DNA of 64,000 nucleotides from JAJEAO01 sp963667635. GTDB taxonomy: Bacteria > Acidobacteriota > Vicinamibacteria > Marinacidobacterales > Marinacidobacteraceae. Location: assembly GCA_965232015.1 (NCBI GenBank), contig OZ246946.1, forward strand, positions 1,426,001-1,490,000, written 5' to 3'. Under the pieces are notes generated by a model that saw only the letters and a list, made by a program, of their open reading frames with translations, did not search any database and was not told the DNA's origin. This document shows, piece by piece, positions 51,288-60,425 of this stretch. Position 1 is the stretch's first letter. The number at the start of each line of letters is the position of its first letter. Made by a program: the position numbers and the translations under genes.

Positions 51288-52625
51288 CTACCGGTCGGGC
51301 CGATCGAGGCGGTGGAGCGATTCAGCGAGCACGGCGGCGCCATTCGCGATGTCCGGGACCGCCGTCATCTCGCGCGGCGAGTGGCTGATCCCGTCGCGGC
51401 TCGGCACGAAGATCATCCCGATGGGGGCGAGGGCGGCGATGGACTGCGCGTCGTGGCCGGCCCCGGAAGGCATCCGGATCCGGCGGAAGCCGAGATCGCC
51501 CGCCACCTCGAAGACGAGGTCCACGAGCGCCGGATCGCAGGGGGCGGCGCGGCTCAGGTAGTAGGGCTCGAACCGGACCTCGGTCCCGTTGCGCGCCGCG
51601 ATCTCGGCGGCCACCTGCTGGAGGCGCTCGTAGTGCGACGCGATGACCTCCATGCTGAGGTCGCGGATCTCGAGAGTGAACTCGACGTCTCCGGGGATCA
51701 CGTTGGCGGCGCCGGGTCGAGCTTCGAGCCGGCCCACGGTGGCCACCTGGCGGCCGGGGCGCGCGAGGGTCTCGTCGTGGACCGCGGCGATGATCCGGGC
51801 GGCGGTCACCATCGGATCCCGGCGGATCGGCATCGCGGTCGTTCCGGCGTGGTTCGCGAAGCCGGTGACGGTGACGAGGAACCGCCGGATGCCGACGATG
51901 CCTTCCACCGCTCCGATCTCGAGTTCCTCGGCGTCGAGGGTCGGACCCTGCTCGATGTGGAGTTCGAGGTAACTCTCGAAGGCGCCGGGGGCGAGCGCGG
52001 CCTCGGTGATCCGGTCGGGCGAGCCTCCGACGCGCCGCATCGCCTCCCCCAGCGTCATGCCGCCGTAGGCGGGAAGCGCCATTTCCTGCGGGGTCACTTC
52101 GCCCGCCAGCGCGCGGCTGCCGGTCTTGCCGTTCTCCTCGTTGAAAAAGACCAGGATCTCCAGTGGGTGTCGCAGCCGGATGCCGGCCTCGCGGAACGCG
52201 GCCGCAGCCTCCACCGAGGCGACGCAGCCGATCGCGCCGTCGAAGTTCCCGCCGCTCGGGACCGAGTCGAGATGCGAGCCGGTGGCGAGCGGCGGGAGCG
52301 ACGGATCGGACCCCTCCAGACGGCCGATCAGGTTTCCGGCGAGATCGGTCCGGATGGCGCAACCGGCCTCGCGCAGCCACCCGGCGTAGAGATCACGGGC
52401 GCCGAGGTCGGCGTCGCTGCCCGCGGTCCGCGAGATCCCGCCGTCCGGGCCGGCCCCGATCCGGGAGAGCGCCTCCATCCGATCGGCGATCCGACCGGGG
52501 CGGACCTCGGCGCGCGGCCCGTCCTGGCGGGCGGGTGCGGTTCGGGCCGGGCGCGGCAGAGTCGCGGCCACGAGTCCGGCGGCGCCGCGCACCAAGAAGT
52601 CACGTCGGGAGTGGGGAGTCGTCAT
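51288..52625 (-). CDS. Tat-exported M20 amidohydrolase (allantoate/N-carbamoyl-amino-acid type)
   Basis: The 445-residue protein has a twin-Arg signal (HSRRDFLVRGAAGLVAATL). The M20 subfamily that includes allantoate deiminase, ureidoglycolate hydrolase and L-N-carbamoylase is indicated by TGSHLDSVPSGGNFDGAIG, FFNEENGKTGSRALAG, LHIEQGPTLDAEELEIG and MPSGAGHDAQSI. Metal ligands and the Glu pair (NEEN) are present. It would act in the periplasm. Its start lies within the end of batE (26-nt overlap), probably because the batE frame runs on through repeats. Confidence 0.88.
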   Translation of the reverse strand: MTTPHSRRDFLVRGAAGLVAATLPRPARTAPARQDGPRAEVRPGRIADRMEALSRIGAGPDGGISRTAGSDADLGARDLYAGWLREAGCAIRTDLAGNLIGRLEGSDPSLPPLATGSHLDSVPSGGNFDGAIGCVASVEAAAAFREAGIRLRHPLEILVFFNEENGKTGSRALAGEVTPQEMALPAYGGMTLGEAMRRVGGSPDRITEAALAPGAFESYLELHIEQGPTLDAEELEIGAVEGIVGIRRFLVTVTGFANHAGTTAMPIRRDPMVTAARIIAAVHDETLARPGRQVATVGRLEARPGAANVIPGDVEFTLEIRDLSMEVIASHYERLQQVAAEIAARNGTEVRFEPYYLSRAAPCDPALVDLVFEVAGDLGFRRIRMPSGAGHDAQSIAALAPIGMIFVPSRDGISHSPREMTAVPDIANGAAVLAESLHRLDRPDR

Positions 52626-53616
52626 CGGTCCCTCCGTTATGGAGCGCCGCTCTCCAGAGCGGCGCGATGGAGCGCCGGTCAGATTGGCTGCTCAGTGCCG
52701 GGCCCCTACCGGGAGAACCGGCGGAGTCCGGCGCTCCGATAGGCCGGCGCCGGTCAGATTGGCTGCTCAGTGCCGGACTGGAGTCCGGCGCTCCAGAAGG
52801 CGCTCCGTAAGGCGCGCCGACCGGGATCACTTCGCTGCTGTCCGCGTAGCCCACGATTCCCGCCGCGACCACCCGGCGAAAGCCCCCCGAGGCCTCGACC
52901 CCGTCCGCCGCGAGTTCGAGGACGAGCCCCTCGGGAAGCGCGGCGAGCTGCGGGAAGGTGGCCGCGGGCCCGCTGCGAAGCGCCGCCCCGGGGACGACCA
53001 CGACCGCCACTTCGGGGGCCGACGATCGGACGCCGAGAAGCGCCACCGCGCCGGCCGTGGCCAGAAGCGAGAGAGCCAGCCCGGTCCCGAGAAGTCGCCG
53101 CCGGGCGAAACCGAGTTGCAGCAGGGTGACCAGCACTCCGGCGGTGAAGCTGGCGACGCCGAGGGCCACGACGAACCGGGACGTCGGCGCGCGCCGCAGA
53201 TCGCTCCAGAACCCCTGCATGGAGTCGAGCAGCTCCACCGCGAAGGCGTCGGACTGCCCCGAGGAGGCCGCATCGGCCAGCCGCCGACCGAGGACGCCGC
53301 GGGCCAGCGCGAGGTTGGCGAGGGCGTCCGGGTCGCCGGGGCGGAAGCGAAGCGACCGCTCCCAGTGAAGCGTCGCCAGGCCAAGCCGCCCGGAGCGAAA
53401 CTCGGCGTTGCCGAGGTTGTAGTGGAGGGCCGCCGGGTCGAGGCCGTTCGACGGATCGCCCGCCAGCTCCTTCCAGATCCCGAGCGCTCCGGCGAAGTCG
53501 CCCTCGTCGTAGCGCCGGGCCGCCTCCACGGGAGAGGCCTCCTGCGCCGCGACCGGTGACGGGGTCGCGGCGGCGAGGAAGAGGGCCAGCCCGCCGACCG
53601 ACGTCCATCGGGTCAT
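52600..53616 (-). CDS. batE: BatE-like TPR/SH3 protein with repeat-encoded tail
   Basis: The 338-residue frame starts at ATG 53616. A signal peptide (ALFLAAATPSPVAAQE) precedes TPR repeats (ALHYNLGNAEFRSGRLGLAT). Two membrane helices and a bacterial SH3-like domain (GAALRSGPAATFPQLAALPE to IVGYADSSEVIP) follow. From about residue 270 the sequence is encoded by the palindromic repeats and reads PDSSPALSSQSDRR twice. The natural protein probably ended near residue 270. BatE is the last part of the Bat complex. It overlaps batD by 4 nt. Confidence 0.82.
   Translation of the reverse strand: MTRWTSVGGLALFLAAATPSPVAAQEASPVEAARRYDEGDFAGALGIWKELAGDPSNGLDPAALHYNLGNAEFRSGRLGLATLHWERSLRFRPGDPDALANLALARGVLGRRLADAASSGQSDAFAVELLDSMQGFWSDLRRAPTSRFVVALGVASFTAGVLVTLLQLGFARRRLLGTGLALSLLATAGAVALLGVRSSAPEVAVVVVPGAALRSGPAATFPQLAALPEGLVLELAADGVEASGGFRRVVAAGIVGYADSSEVIPVGAPYGAPSGAPDSSPALSSQSDRRRPIGAPDSAGSPGRGPALSSQSDRRSIAPLWRAALHNGGTDDDSPLPT
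52641..52794. repeat. Palindromic repeat cluster between batE and M20 gene
   Basis: A copy at 52641-52664 has the core GCCGCTCTCCAGAGCGGC, a compensated variant of the usual stem. A copy at 52771-52794 has GCCGGACTGGAGTCCGGC. Between them lie a related element at about 52715-52738 (GAGAACCGGCGGAGTCC) and a 30-bp direct repeat at 52672-52701 and 52747-52776 containing GGTCAGATTGGCTGCTCAG. Confidence 0.85.
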
Positions 53617-55556
53617 GCGGCCGGTCTCCGGAGCGTGGCCTCGAGGCGCCGGATCAGGTCGGCGGCGCGGGCCGTGTCCGCTTCCCCGTCCGGAGCTTGC
53701 GCCGGACGCGCGGCGAAGCGGGCCGCCTCGGCTGCAGACCACAGAGCGGCGAACTCCGCCGCCACCTCGGGCTGGGCGCCTTCCGACACCAGGCGATCGG
53801 CGGCGCCCGCCGCGGTGAGTCCCCGGGCCGAGACGCCGAGGCGCGCGGCCGCGTAATCGCCGAGAACGCTCCCGATCGCGGCCGGGTCGGCGGCGCCGAG
53901 CGTCGCGAGCCGCCGCAGAGCCACGCGACCCGCTTCCTGCCGCCGGAATCGGTCGGCGTGGAGCGCGCGGTGGCGGCGGCGCCGGACCCACGCGAACACC
54001 GTGAGGTTCCACCCGATCGGAAGCCCGAGGGAGAGCGCCAGCCACAACCCGACCCGGAGGCCGCCGGGGGGCGAGGCGGCGGCGGAGCCCACCGGCTGCA
54101 GGTAGCGGATGTCGTCCCCGAGCCGCTCCACGACCCCGGCGCCGGCGGGCGCCGGAACCGCCGCGATCCCGCCCTCGACTCGAACCTGCAGCGGGTCGGA
54201 CGCGACGGATTCGTAGGCCCCGGTCGCGGGGTTGAACGCATCGAGCCCGAGCGCCGCGACCTGGTGGACGCCGCCCGCCTCCGGCACGACCGGGAACTCC
54301 CACACCCGCCGTCCACCGAAGCGGAAGGCGCCGAGGCCCTCCCCGCCGCCGACCTCCCGAAGTCCCGTTTCCAGCCTCGACTCGGGGTCGAAGAACCGGA
54401 AGGCCCGACGAAACCCGGGATCGTCCGGAAGGGCGGGAATCCCGGCCGCCTGCACGTTCCCCTCCCCATCCAGCTCGACCCGGAGCACCAGCGCTTCTCC
54501 CGCCGGGACCGGCTCGTCTCGCACGGGTTCGCCGCCAGAGAGGAGCGACGCCTCCAGCCGGTAGTCCCCGACGGCTCCGGAGAAGTTCGCGGGTCGCCCC
54601 CCCGCGGGGAGCGGCAGGGCCCGAATCGTCACCGGGGGGGCGTCCCGGGAGGTCACGGTCGTCGGAGCGAGAAAGATCGAACGGGAGCGTCCGGGCACAC
54701 CGATCTCGAACCGCGGCCCGGGGAGCTGCCGCTCTCCCGCGCCGGTGGGAAACACGGCGCGCAGCAGAACCGGGTAGGTGTCGTAGGGAACGCCCTCGAC
54801 CACCCGCTGCTCCCGCCGGGGTCCCGGCCGGGCCCGCAGTTCGCGGATCCGCTCGCGCGACAGGCCCTGTTCCTGCCACGGCACGTCCGGCAGCGGGGTT
54901 TCTTCCACCCAGAAACCCTCCGGCTGCGCGAGGTCCACCGGGACCGCGGTGAACACCGGAACCCGGGCGTAGAGGCGGTAGAGGACGAGGACCTGCTCGC
55001 CCACCCGGACCTCGCGATCCGAGACCTCGGCGCGCAGGAACAGGTCGCGTTCGCCCACCTCGGGCGGCGCCTCCCGGCCGAAGGGATCGCGAAACGGATC
55101 GAGCAGCGGATCGAAGGGGCTCCCGAACGGATCGGGCCGCCGCGTCCGACGCGAGGGAGAACGGCGGCTGCCGGGCTCCACCGTCACCTCGACCGACTCG
55201 GTGGGGGCGTAGCCCGGAACCGGGACCGGCGGAAGGGTGAACTCTCCGACCTCGAGCGGTCGCAGGCGGTAGGTCCACGAGACCGAGGCGCTCACCCGGC
55301 CGTTCACGATCGAAGTGCTGGTGAGCATCTGGCTCCCGAGCACCTCGAAGCCCGGCATCGGAGGCAGCTCCGGATGTGCGCCGCGAGCCTCCGGGACCGA
55401 GACGGTGAACTCGAGCAGGTCCTCGATGCCGACCACCGGAGCGTTCACGGTGGCCTCGGCGCGTTCCTGGGCGGACGCCAGAGCGGCCACGAGCCCGGCG
55501 GCGACGAACCCGGCCGCGAGCCCGGCGGCGACGAACCCGGCCGCGAGCCGCATCAA
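53613..55556 (-). CDS. batD: BatD (oxygen-tolerance) protein
   Basis: The protein has 647 residues. The signal peptide contains a repeated FVAAGLAAG unit, likely from a short DNA duplication. Two beta-rich BatD domains follow (FTVSVPEARGAHPELPPMPG and EVSDREVRVGEQVLVLYRLY). A membrane helix near residue 520 (LRVGLWLALSLGLPIGWNL) precedes a cytoplasmic helical tail. BatD is thought to assemble with BatA/B and TPR partners on the periplasmic side. Overlaps of 4 nt with both neighbours show one operon. Confidence 0.9.
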   Translation of the reverse strand: MMRLAAGFVAAGLAAGFVAAGLVAALASAQERAEATVNAPVVGIEDLLEFTVSVPEARGAHPELPPMPGFEVLGSQMLTSTSIVNGRVSASVSWTYRLRPLEVGEFTLPPVPVPGYAPTESVEVTVEPGSRRSPSRRTRRPDPFGSPFDPLLDPFRDPFGREAPPEVGERDLFLRAEVSDREVRVGEQVLVLYRLYARVPVFTAVPVDLAQPEGFWVEETPLPDVPWQEQGLSRERIRELRARPGPRREQRVVEGVPYDTYPVLLRAVFPTGAGERQLPGPRFEIGVPGRSRSIFLAPTTVTSRDAPPVTIRALPLPAGGRPANFSGAVGDYRLEASLLSGGEPVRDEPVPAGEALVLRVELDGEGNVQAAGIPALPDDPGFRRAFRFFDPESRLETGLREVGGGEGLGAFRFGGRRVWEFPVVPEAGGVHQVAALGLDAFNPATGAYESVASDPLQVRVEGGIAAVPAPAGAGVVERLGDDIRYLQPVGSAAASPPGGLRVGLWLALSLGLPIGWNLTVFAWVRRRRHRALHADRFRRQEAGRVALRRLATLGAADPAAIGSVLGDYAAARLGVSARGLTAAGAADRLVSEGAQPEVAAEFAALWSAAEAARFAARPAQAPDGEADTARAADLIRRLEATLRRPAA

Positions 55557-56431
55557 TGCCTCCCCCGGCGCAGCGCCCGCGCCCGGCGCTTCTCGAGCTG
55601 GTCCTGCTGGAACGCGCGCTCCACCTCGGCGAGCGCCGCGAGGATCCGCTCGGCCTGTTCGGGGGTCACGTCCGGGACCTCGCCGGGGTCTCCCGCCGCC
55701 GGGGAGTCCGCGCCGGGGGCCGGGTCCGGCGGCTCGGCCTCATCGGACGGATCGCGTTCGCCGCCGGGCGGGTCCTGCGCCGGCTCTCCGGACTGGTCCT
55801 GCTCCTGGTCACCGGACGGATTCTGCTCCGGATCCTCCGACGGATCCTGCTCCTGCTCCCCGGATGGGTTCTGCTCCTGGTCCTCGGCAGGACTCTGCTC
55901 GGGATCGTCCGACGGGTTCTGCTCCTGGTCCTCGGAAGGATTCTGCTCCGCATCCTCCGACGGTTGCTGATCCTGCTGTTCCTGCGCCCGGAGGAGGGCC
56001 CGCTCGAGATTCTGCCGCGCCTCGGCGTCCTCCGGATCCGCCGCCAGCGCCTCCCCGTAGGCGGCGGCCGCCTCCTCGAATGCCCCCGCCCGGTAGAGCG
56101 TGTTCCCCAGGTTGAACCACGCATCCCCGGCGAGCCCCTGGTCGAGGCCCGCGGAGATGGCCGCCTGGTAGCCGCGGGCCGCCTCCACGAGCGGACCCCC
56201 TTCCTCTCCCCCCGCCGGCCCGGGCGCCTCCTCGCCCAGCCGGTACTGGACCCCGGCCAGATTCAGGCCGGTGGCGGGCGCGTCGGGATGGTCGGCGCGG
56301 GCGCGCGCGAACGCTCGCAGCGCCTCCTCAAGGCGTCCGGCGGCGAAGTGCTCGGCGCCTTCCCGGGTGTTGCGCTCGGCGCCGCCGAGCCACTGCGCGG
56401 CGAGCGCCGAGACGAGCAGCACCCGGATCAT
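55553..56431 (-). CDS. batC: BatC-like TPR protein with acidic repeats
   Basis: The 292-residue protein has TPR repeats (LAGDAWFNLGNTLYRAGAFE, AYGEALAADPEDAEARQNL) as in BatC. Residues about 157-222 are a low-complexity run of short EQNPSED-type units. A C-terminal coiled coil (ERILAALAEVERAFQQDQLE) follows. The N-terminal hydrophobic stretch (MIRVLLVSALAAQWLGG) could be a signal or anchor. It lies between batB and batD with 4-nt overlaps. Confidence 0.85.
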   Translation of the reverse strand: MIRVLLVSALAAQWLGGAERNTREGAEHFAAGRLEEALRAFARARADHPDAPATGLNLAGVQYRLGEEAPGPAGGEEGGPLVEAARGYQAAISAGLDQGLAGDAWFNLGNTLYRAGAFEEAAAAYGEALAADPEDAEARQNLERALLRAQEQQDQQPSEDAEQNPSEDQEQNPSDDPEQSPAEDQEQNPSGEQEQDPSEDPEQNPSGDQEQDQSGEPAQDPPGGERDPSDEAEPPDPAPGADSPAAGDPGEVPDVTPEQAERILAALAEVERAFQQDQLEKRRARALRRGRH

Positions 56432-57471
56432 GGCCCGCCCTCCCGATCTCCCCGGGCCGGGCGAGAGAACTGGTGGAGTCCGCCGCTCCAGGCGACGAGC
56501 GCATGCGCGAACAGCAGCGCGAATCCGGCCCCGGCGGGGAGGTAGAACCGCTCCCGGTAGCGCCTCGACACCTCGTCGCCGAGCTCGCCGCCCTCCATGC
56601 CGGTGATCCGCTCGGCCATGGCGGCGATCTCGCGGTCATCCGGAGACACCGGAAAGAATGCGCCGCCGGTCCGCGCCGCGAGCTCGGAGAGCGCTCCGGC
56701 GTCGAGCCGGTTCACGATCGGAGCGCCGGCGGCGTCCCGCATGAGAGTCGGCCCCGATTCGGCGGGCACCGGGATCGTGGCCCCGCCCTCGGTCCCCACG
56801 CCGACGGCGAGGACCACGATCCCGGCCGCCTCCGCCCGCGCCGCCACCTCGGCCACCGGCGTGACCCGCAGATCGTCCTGGCGTCCGTCGGTCAGCAGCA
56901 CGACGACCCGGTGGCGGCTCTCCTGCCGTTCGAAGGCGCGCTCCGCCTCGACGATCATCGCGGCGAGGTTCGTGCCCGGATTCTCGACGGCTCCGGTGGC
57001 GACTCCGGCCAGCAGCGTCCGCACGGCGGCGAGATCATGCGTCAGGGGGCACTGGGTGAAGGCGCTGCCGGCGAAGGCGACGATCCCGGCGCGGTTCCCC
57101 GGGATCCGATCCAGAACCGAGGAGGCGATGTAGCGCGCCCGGTCCATCCGGGAAGGGGCCACGTCGCGGGCGTCCATGCTGAAGGACGTGTCGAGGGCGA
57201 ACAGGACATCCACGCCCACGAGCGTGATCTCCCGCTCCTCGCGGCCCCACTGCGGCCGCGCCGCGGCGGCGGTGAGAAGGAGCGCGGCGGCGAGGAGCAG
57301 GAAGTCGCCGAGTCTGCGTCGCCCCCGCCGGTCCCGCTCGAGGAGCCGCCCCGACCGGGCGCCGAATCGGGCGAGCGCCGCGCGGGTGCGGCGGGCCGCG
57401 AGCCAGAGCAGGAGCCCCGCCGCCGGGACGAGGACGACGAGGGCGAGCGCCAGCGGCTCTCCGAACCGCAT
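56428..57471 (-). CDS. batB: BatB-type VWA membrane protein
   Basis: From ATG 57471 the protein has 347 residues. Two N-terminal membrane helices (LALALVVLVPAAGLLLWLA; FLLLAAALLLTAAAA) precede a VWA domain with the MIDAS motif LFALDTSFSMDARD and VVLLTDGRQDD. A final helix (GAGFALLFAHALVAWSGG) follows. The tail GLHQFSRPARGD is encoded by a repeat element at 56465-56490. The ATG shares a base with the batA TGA (TGATG). Confidence 0.9.
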   Translation of the reverse strand: MRFGEPLALALVVLVPAAGLLLWLAARRTRAALARFGARSGRLLERDRRGRRRLGDFLLLAAALLLTAAAARPQWGREEREITLVGVDVLFALDTSFSMDARDVAPSRMDRARYIASSVLDRIPGNRAGIVAFAGSAFTQCPLTHDLAAVRTLLAGVATGAVENPGTNLAAMIVEAERAFERQESRHRVVVLLTDGRQDDLRVTPVAEVAARAEAAGIVVLAVGVGTEGGATIPVPAESGPTLMRDAAGAPIVNRLDAGALSELAARTGGAFFPVSPDDREIAAMAERITGMEGGELGDEVSRRYRERFYLPAGAGFALLFAHALVAWSGGLHQFSRPARGDREGGP

Positions 57472-58448
57472 CAGGGCGCCCTCCGCAGCACGGTGGACCG
57501 GAGCGCGACCGCTCCGAACAGGAGGACCGACGCCCACCCCGCGAGCCGGGGCCCCTCGTCCGACCAGCTCGTCCAGGTGGGCGCCTGGATCTCGGTGCGT
57601 TCGAGAGCGTCTATCTCGGCATAGACGGCGGCGAGTCCCTCGCGATCGCGCGCCCGGAAGGTCCGCCCGCCGGTCGCTTCCGCGACCCGGCGCAACGTCT
57701 CCTCGTCGATGCCGGGGGCCTGGCGGACGTCGAGCGACCCATCCGGCCGCCGCCGCACGATCCGGCCGCCCGCCTCGCTCCCGGCGCCCACGGTATAGAC
57801 GCGGATGCCGCGCGCCCTCGCCACCCCGGCCGCGGTCAAGGGGTGGATCTCCCCCGCGTTCGAGATCCCGTCGGTCAGCAGAACGACGACCCGGCTCTCG
57901 GCTTCCGAGCCCGTCAGCCGGTTCACCGCCGCCGCGATCGCGTTGCCGATGGCGGTCCCGTCGGGGATGTCGCCGATCGCGATCTGATCGAGCTGGGCGG
58001 CGAGGATGTCGTGGTCCAGCGTCAACGGGGTCACGGTGACGGCGTTTCGGGCGAAGGCGACGAGACCGAGGCGGTCCCGGTCACGGCGCTCGATGAAGTC
58101 GCGGAGCACCTCGCGGGCGGCGGTCAGCCGGTCTCCGGACCCCATGTCCTCGGCGCGCATGCTGGAGGAGAGATCGAGCACGAGGACGATGTCCACGCCG
58201 AGGCTGGAGCCGGTGTCCTCCACCAGCCCGGTCTGGGGGCGGGCGAGCGCCACGGCGGCGAGCCCGAGCGCGAGCAGGATGAGCGCGCCCGGCAGGAAGG
58301 CGGCGCGGCTCCGCCAGGTGCGCGGCAGTCCCGCGAGGCCGGCGCCATCGGGAAACCGCACCGCCGGCGGGGCGGCGCGGCGGGCCCGCAGAACCGGGAT
58401 CGGCACGAACAGCAGCAGCAGGAGCGCCGCCGGCCAGAGGAGACGCAT
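57471..58448 (-). CDS. batA: BatA-type VWA membrane protein
   Basis: The 325-residue protein has N-terminal helices (LLWPAALLLLLFVPIPVL; LPGALILLALGLAAVALA) and a VWA domain with VLVLDLSSSMRAEDM and VVLLTDGISNAGEI. A final helix (LAGWASVLLFGAVAL) closes it. This matches BatA. The start shares a base with the previous stop (TGATG at 58448). It should act in the inner membrane with BatB. Confidence 0.9.
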   Translation of the reverse strand: MRLLWPAALLLLLFVPIPVLRARRAAPPAVRFPDGAGLAGLPRTWRSRAAFLPGALILLALGLAAVALARPQTGLVEDTGSSLGVDIVLVLDLSSSMRAEDMGSGDRLTAAREVLRDFIERRDRDRLGLVAFARNAVTVTPLTLDHDILAAQLDQIAIGDIPDGTAIGNAIAAAVNRLTGSEAESRVVVLLTDGISNAGEIHPLTAAGVARARGIRVYTVGAGSEAGGRIVRRRPDGSLDVRQAPGIDEETLRRVAEATGGRTFRARDREGLAAVYAEIDALERTEIQAPTWTSWSDEGPRLAGWASVLLFGAVALRSTVLRRAP

Positions 58449-59428
58449 CAGGCCGGCGGGGCCTCGGGAGCGGAGCCGGGCTCGGGCGCCGCCCGGGGGC
58501 GGGTCCGCTCGAGAAAGCGCCCGGCATCGTCGAACCGGGCCTCGGCCTTGTCTGGACGGAAGGACCGCTCGCTGAACTTGGCGAGGTCGGCCTCGCCGAG
58601 GACGGTGGCGAGCAGCGGCAGCGACCCCGCGAGGGCGGGTTCGGAACGCGCTTCGAGGTCGGAGAGGATCTCGCCGGTCGTCCGCTCGCTCCAGCGCGTC
58701 GCGAACCGCCGCCCGGCGTAGCGCTTCATGATCCCGGCGAGCCGATCGTAGAACGCGGTGACGTCTCCGGTTTCGAGGAGACCGGCGGCGCGGAGGCGCG
58801 CGAGAGCCGCCGCCGCCTCGACCGCGGCCGGAACGGGCGGGGGCGCGGGCGCCAACCTCCGGGCGCGGTGACGAAGCCAGAGCCACAGGCCGGCGGCGAC
58901 CGCGAGAAGCGCAAGCCCGGCGAGCGCGAGCCGGCCCCACCGCGGCGGAACTCGCACTTCGAACGGCCCCCGGATGTCGTGGATGTCGCCGGCCTCCGCG
59001 TCGGCGGGCAGCGACGAGACGACCCGCACCGGCGCGGGCGGCGTCTCCAGCATCGCCAGTTCGCCCCCGGGAAGGCGCAGCCCCACCGGGACCGCCGGGA
59101 TCTCGTGGTCACCGGGGAGGACGAACGCCCCCAGGCGGATGAGGAACCGGCTCTCCCCGGGCGCGTCCTCCCCGAAGTCCACCGGCGCCATGCCGAACAC
59201 CCGGAACGGACCCAGCGCATCCTCGAGCACCGGCGCCGCCTCCGCGCTCGCCGGGTGATCCACCCGCACCTCCAGATCGAAGACCGACCCGACCTCCACC
59301 GGCTCCGCGACGACCTCGGCCACCGCTTCGGCGGGTGCGCGGGCGGTGGACGGATCCGGCCCGGGCTGGCCGGCGGCGCCGACGGGCGCGGACAGGACCG
59401 CCAGCGCGGTCAGAAGGAAGGGGCGCAC
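58448..59428 (-). CDS. BatD-like/DUF4381-type membrane protein
   Basis: The 326-residue protein has a signal peptide (LLTALAVLSAPVGAAGQ), a beta-rich periplasmic domain (VGSVFDLEVRVDHPASAE), one membrane helix (LALAGLALLAVAAGLWLWL) and a cytoplasmic helical part (DVTAFYDRLAGIMKRYAGRR, then ATRWSERTTGEIL). This is the usual gene between the DUF58 and batA genes. Its exact role in the Bat complex is not known. It is followed by batA with a one-base overlap. Confidence 0.8.
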   Translation of the reverse strand: MRPFLLTALAVLSAPVGAAGQPGPDPSTARAPAEAVAEVVAEPVEVGSVFDLEVRVDHPASAEAAPVLEDALGPFRVFGMAPVDFGEDAPGESRFLIRLGAFVLPGDHEIPAVPVGLRLPGGELAMLETPPAPVRVVSSLPADAEAGDIHDIRGPFEVRVPPRWGRLALAGLALLAVAAGLWLWLRHRARRLAPAPPPVPAAVEAAAALARLRAAGLLETGDVTAFYDRLAGIMKRYAGRRFATRWSERTTGEILSDLEARSEPALAGSLPLLATVLGEADLAKFSERSFRPDKAEARFDDAGRFLERTRPRAAPEPGSAPEAPPA

Positions 59429-59435
59429 GATCCGG

Positions 59436-60425
59436 TCAGCGCCTCCGGCGCGCCCGCCGGTGGAAGAAGCGGCGGAGCGGCGCCTCCGGCGATTCCCCCG
59501 CGACGACTTCCACCACGTCCACCCCGATGTCGCGCAGCGTGCGGGCCGCCTCGTCCCGGATCCGCTGCGACCGCTCGCGGAACTCCCTGCGGATCCGCCG
59601 ATCGGAGGTATCCACCCGGATCAGGGCCCCGGTCTCGGCGTCCTCGAGCGTGAGCAGCCCCACGTCGGGCATCTCGCGTTCCCGCGGGTCGCTGACGCGG
59701 ATCGCCACCAGATCGTGGCGGCGGGCGGCGACCCGAAGCGGCTGCTTCCACCGGCCGGGAGGATCCCCGACGAAGTCGCTCACCAGGAACACGGTCGCCC
59801 GGCGGCGCACCGCCCGGTTGAGCAGCGCGGCGGCCGCGGCGATGTCGGTCCCCCGCCCTTCCGGCTCGAAATAGAGGAGGTCGCGCAGCACCCGGAGGCC
59901 GTGGCGACGGCCCTTGCGGGCCGGGAGCCGGATCTCGGGGCGGTCGGTGAACAGGATCGCCCCGACCCGGTCCCCGGAGCGGATCGCCGAGAAGGCGAGG
60001 GCCGCCGACGCCTCCGCCGCGGTGTCCCGCTTGAACCGGCCCCCGCTCCCGAAGGCGAAGGAGCGGGACACGTCGAGAAGGAACAGCACGGTCAGCTCGC
60101 GCTCCTCGACGAACTTCTTGACGTGGAGCGAGCCGGTCCGGGAGGTGACGTTCCAGTCCACCGAGCGGATGTCGTCGCCGGGGTCGTACTCGCGCACCTC
60201 GGAAAACTCCATCCCCTGCCCCTTGAAGGTGCTGAGGTAGGCGCCGGCGAGCCCCTCGGTGACCAGCTTCCGCGTCGAGATCTCGATGAGCCGGATGCGC
60301 CGCAGCAGCTCTTCGGTGGAGACATCCGACGAGCGCCGGGGGGCCGAGGCCCCGGTCCGGGCCGGCGCGACGCGGCGACGGCGCCCGAACCCGGGGAGAC
60401 GGAGCCCGGAGAATCCGGGACTCAC
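59436..60425 (-). CDS. DUF58 protein of the Bat operon
   Basis: The 329-residue protein has a DUF58 signature (GMEFSEVREYDPGDDIRSVD, then WNVTSRTGSLHVKKFVEERE). A VWA-like core follows, with LTVLFLLDVSRSFAFGSGG and VFLVSDFVGDPPG. Such proteins always pair with MoxR ATPases; this one overlaps the moxR gene by 4 nt. It is soluble and basic at both ends. It may be the client-recruiting partner of MoxR. Confidence 0.9.
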   Translation of the reverse strand: MSPGFSGLRLPGFGRRRRVAPARTGASAPRRSSDVSTEELLRRIRLIEISTRKLVTEGLAGAYLSTFKGQGMEFSEVREYDPGDDIRSVDWNVTSRTGSLHVKKFVEERELTVLFLLDVSRSFAFGSGGRFKRDTAAEASAALAFSAIRSGDRVGAILFTDRPEIRLPARKGRRHGLRVLRDLLYFEPEGRGTDIAAAAALLNRAVRRRATVFLVSDFVGDPPGRWKQPLRVAARRHDLVAIRVSDPREREMPDVGLLTLEDAETGALIRVDTSDRRIRREFRERSQRIRDEAARTLRDIGVDVVEVVAGESPEAPLRRFFHRRARRRR

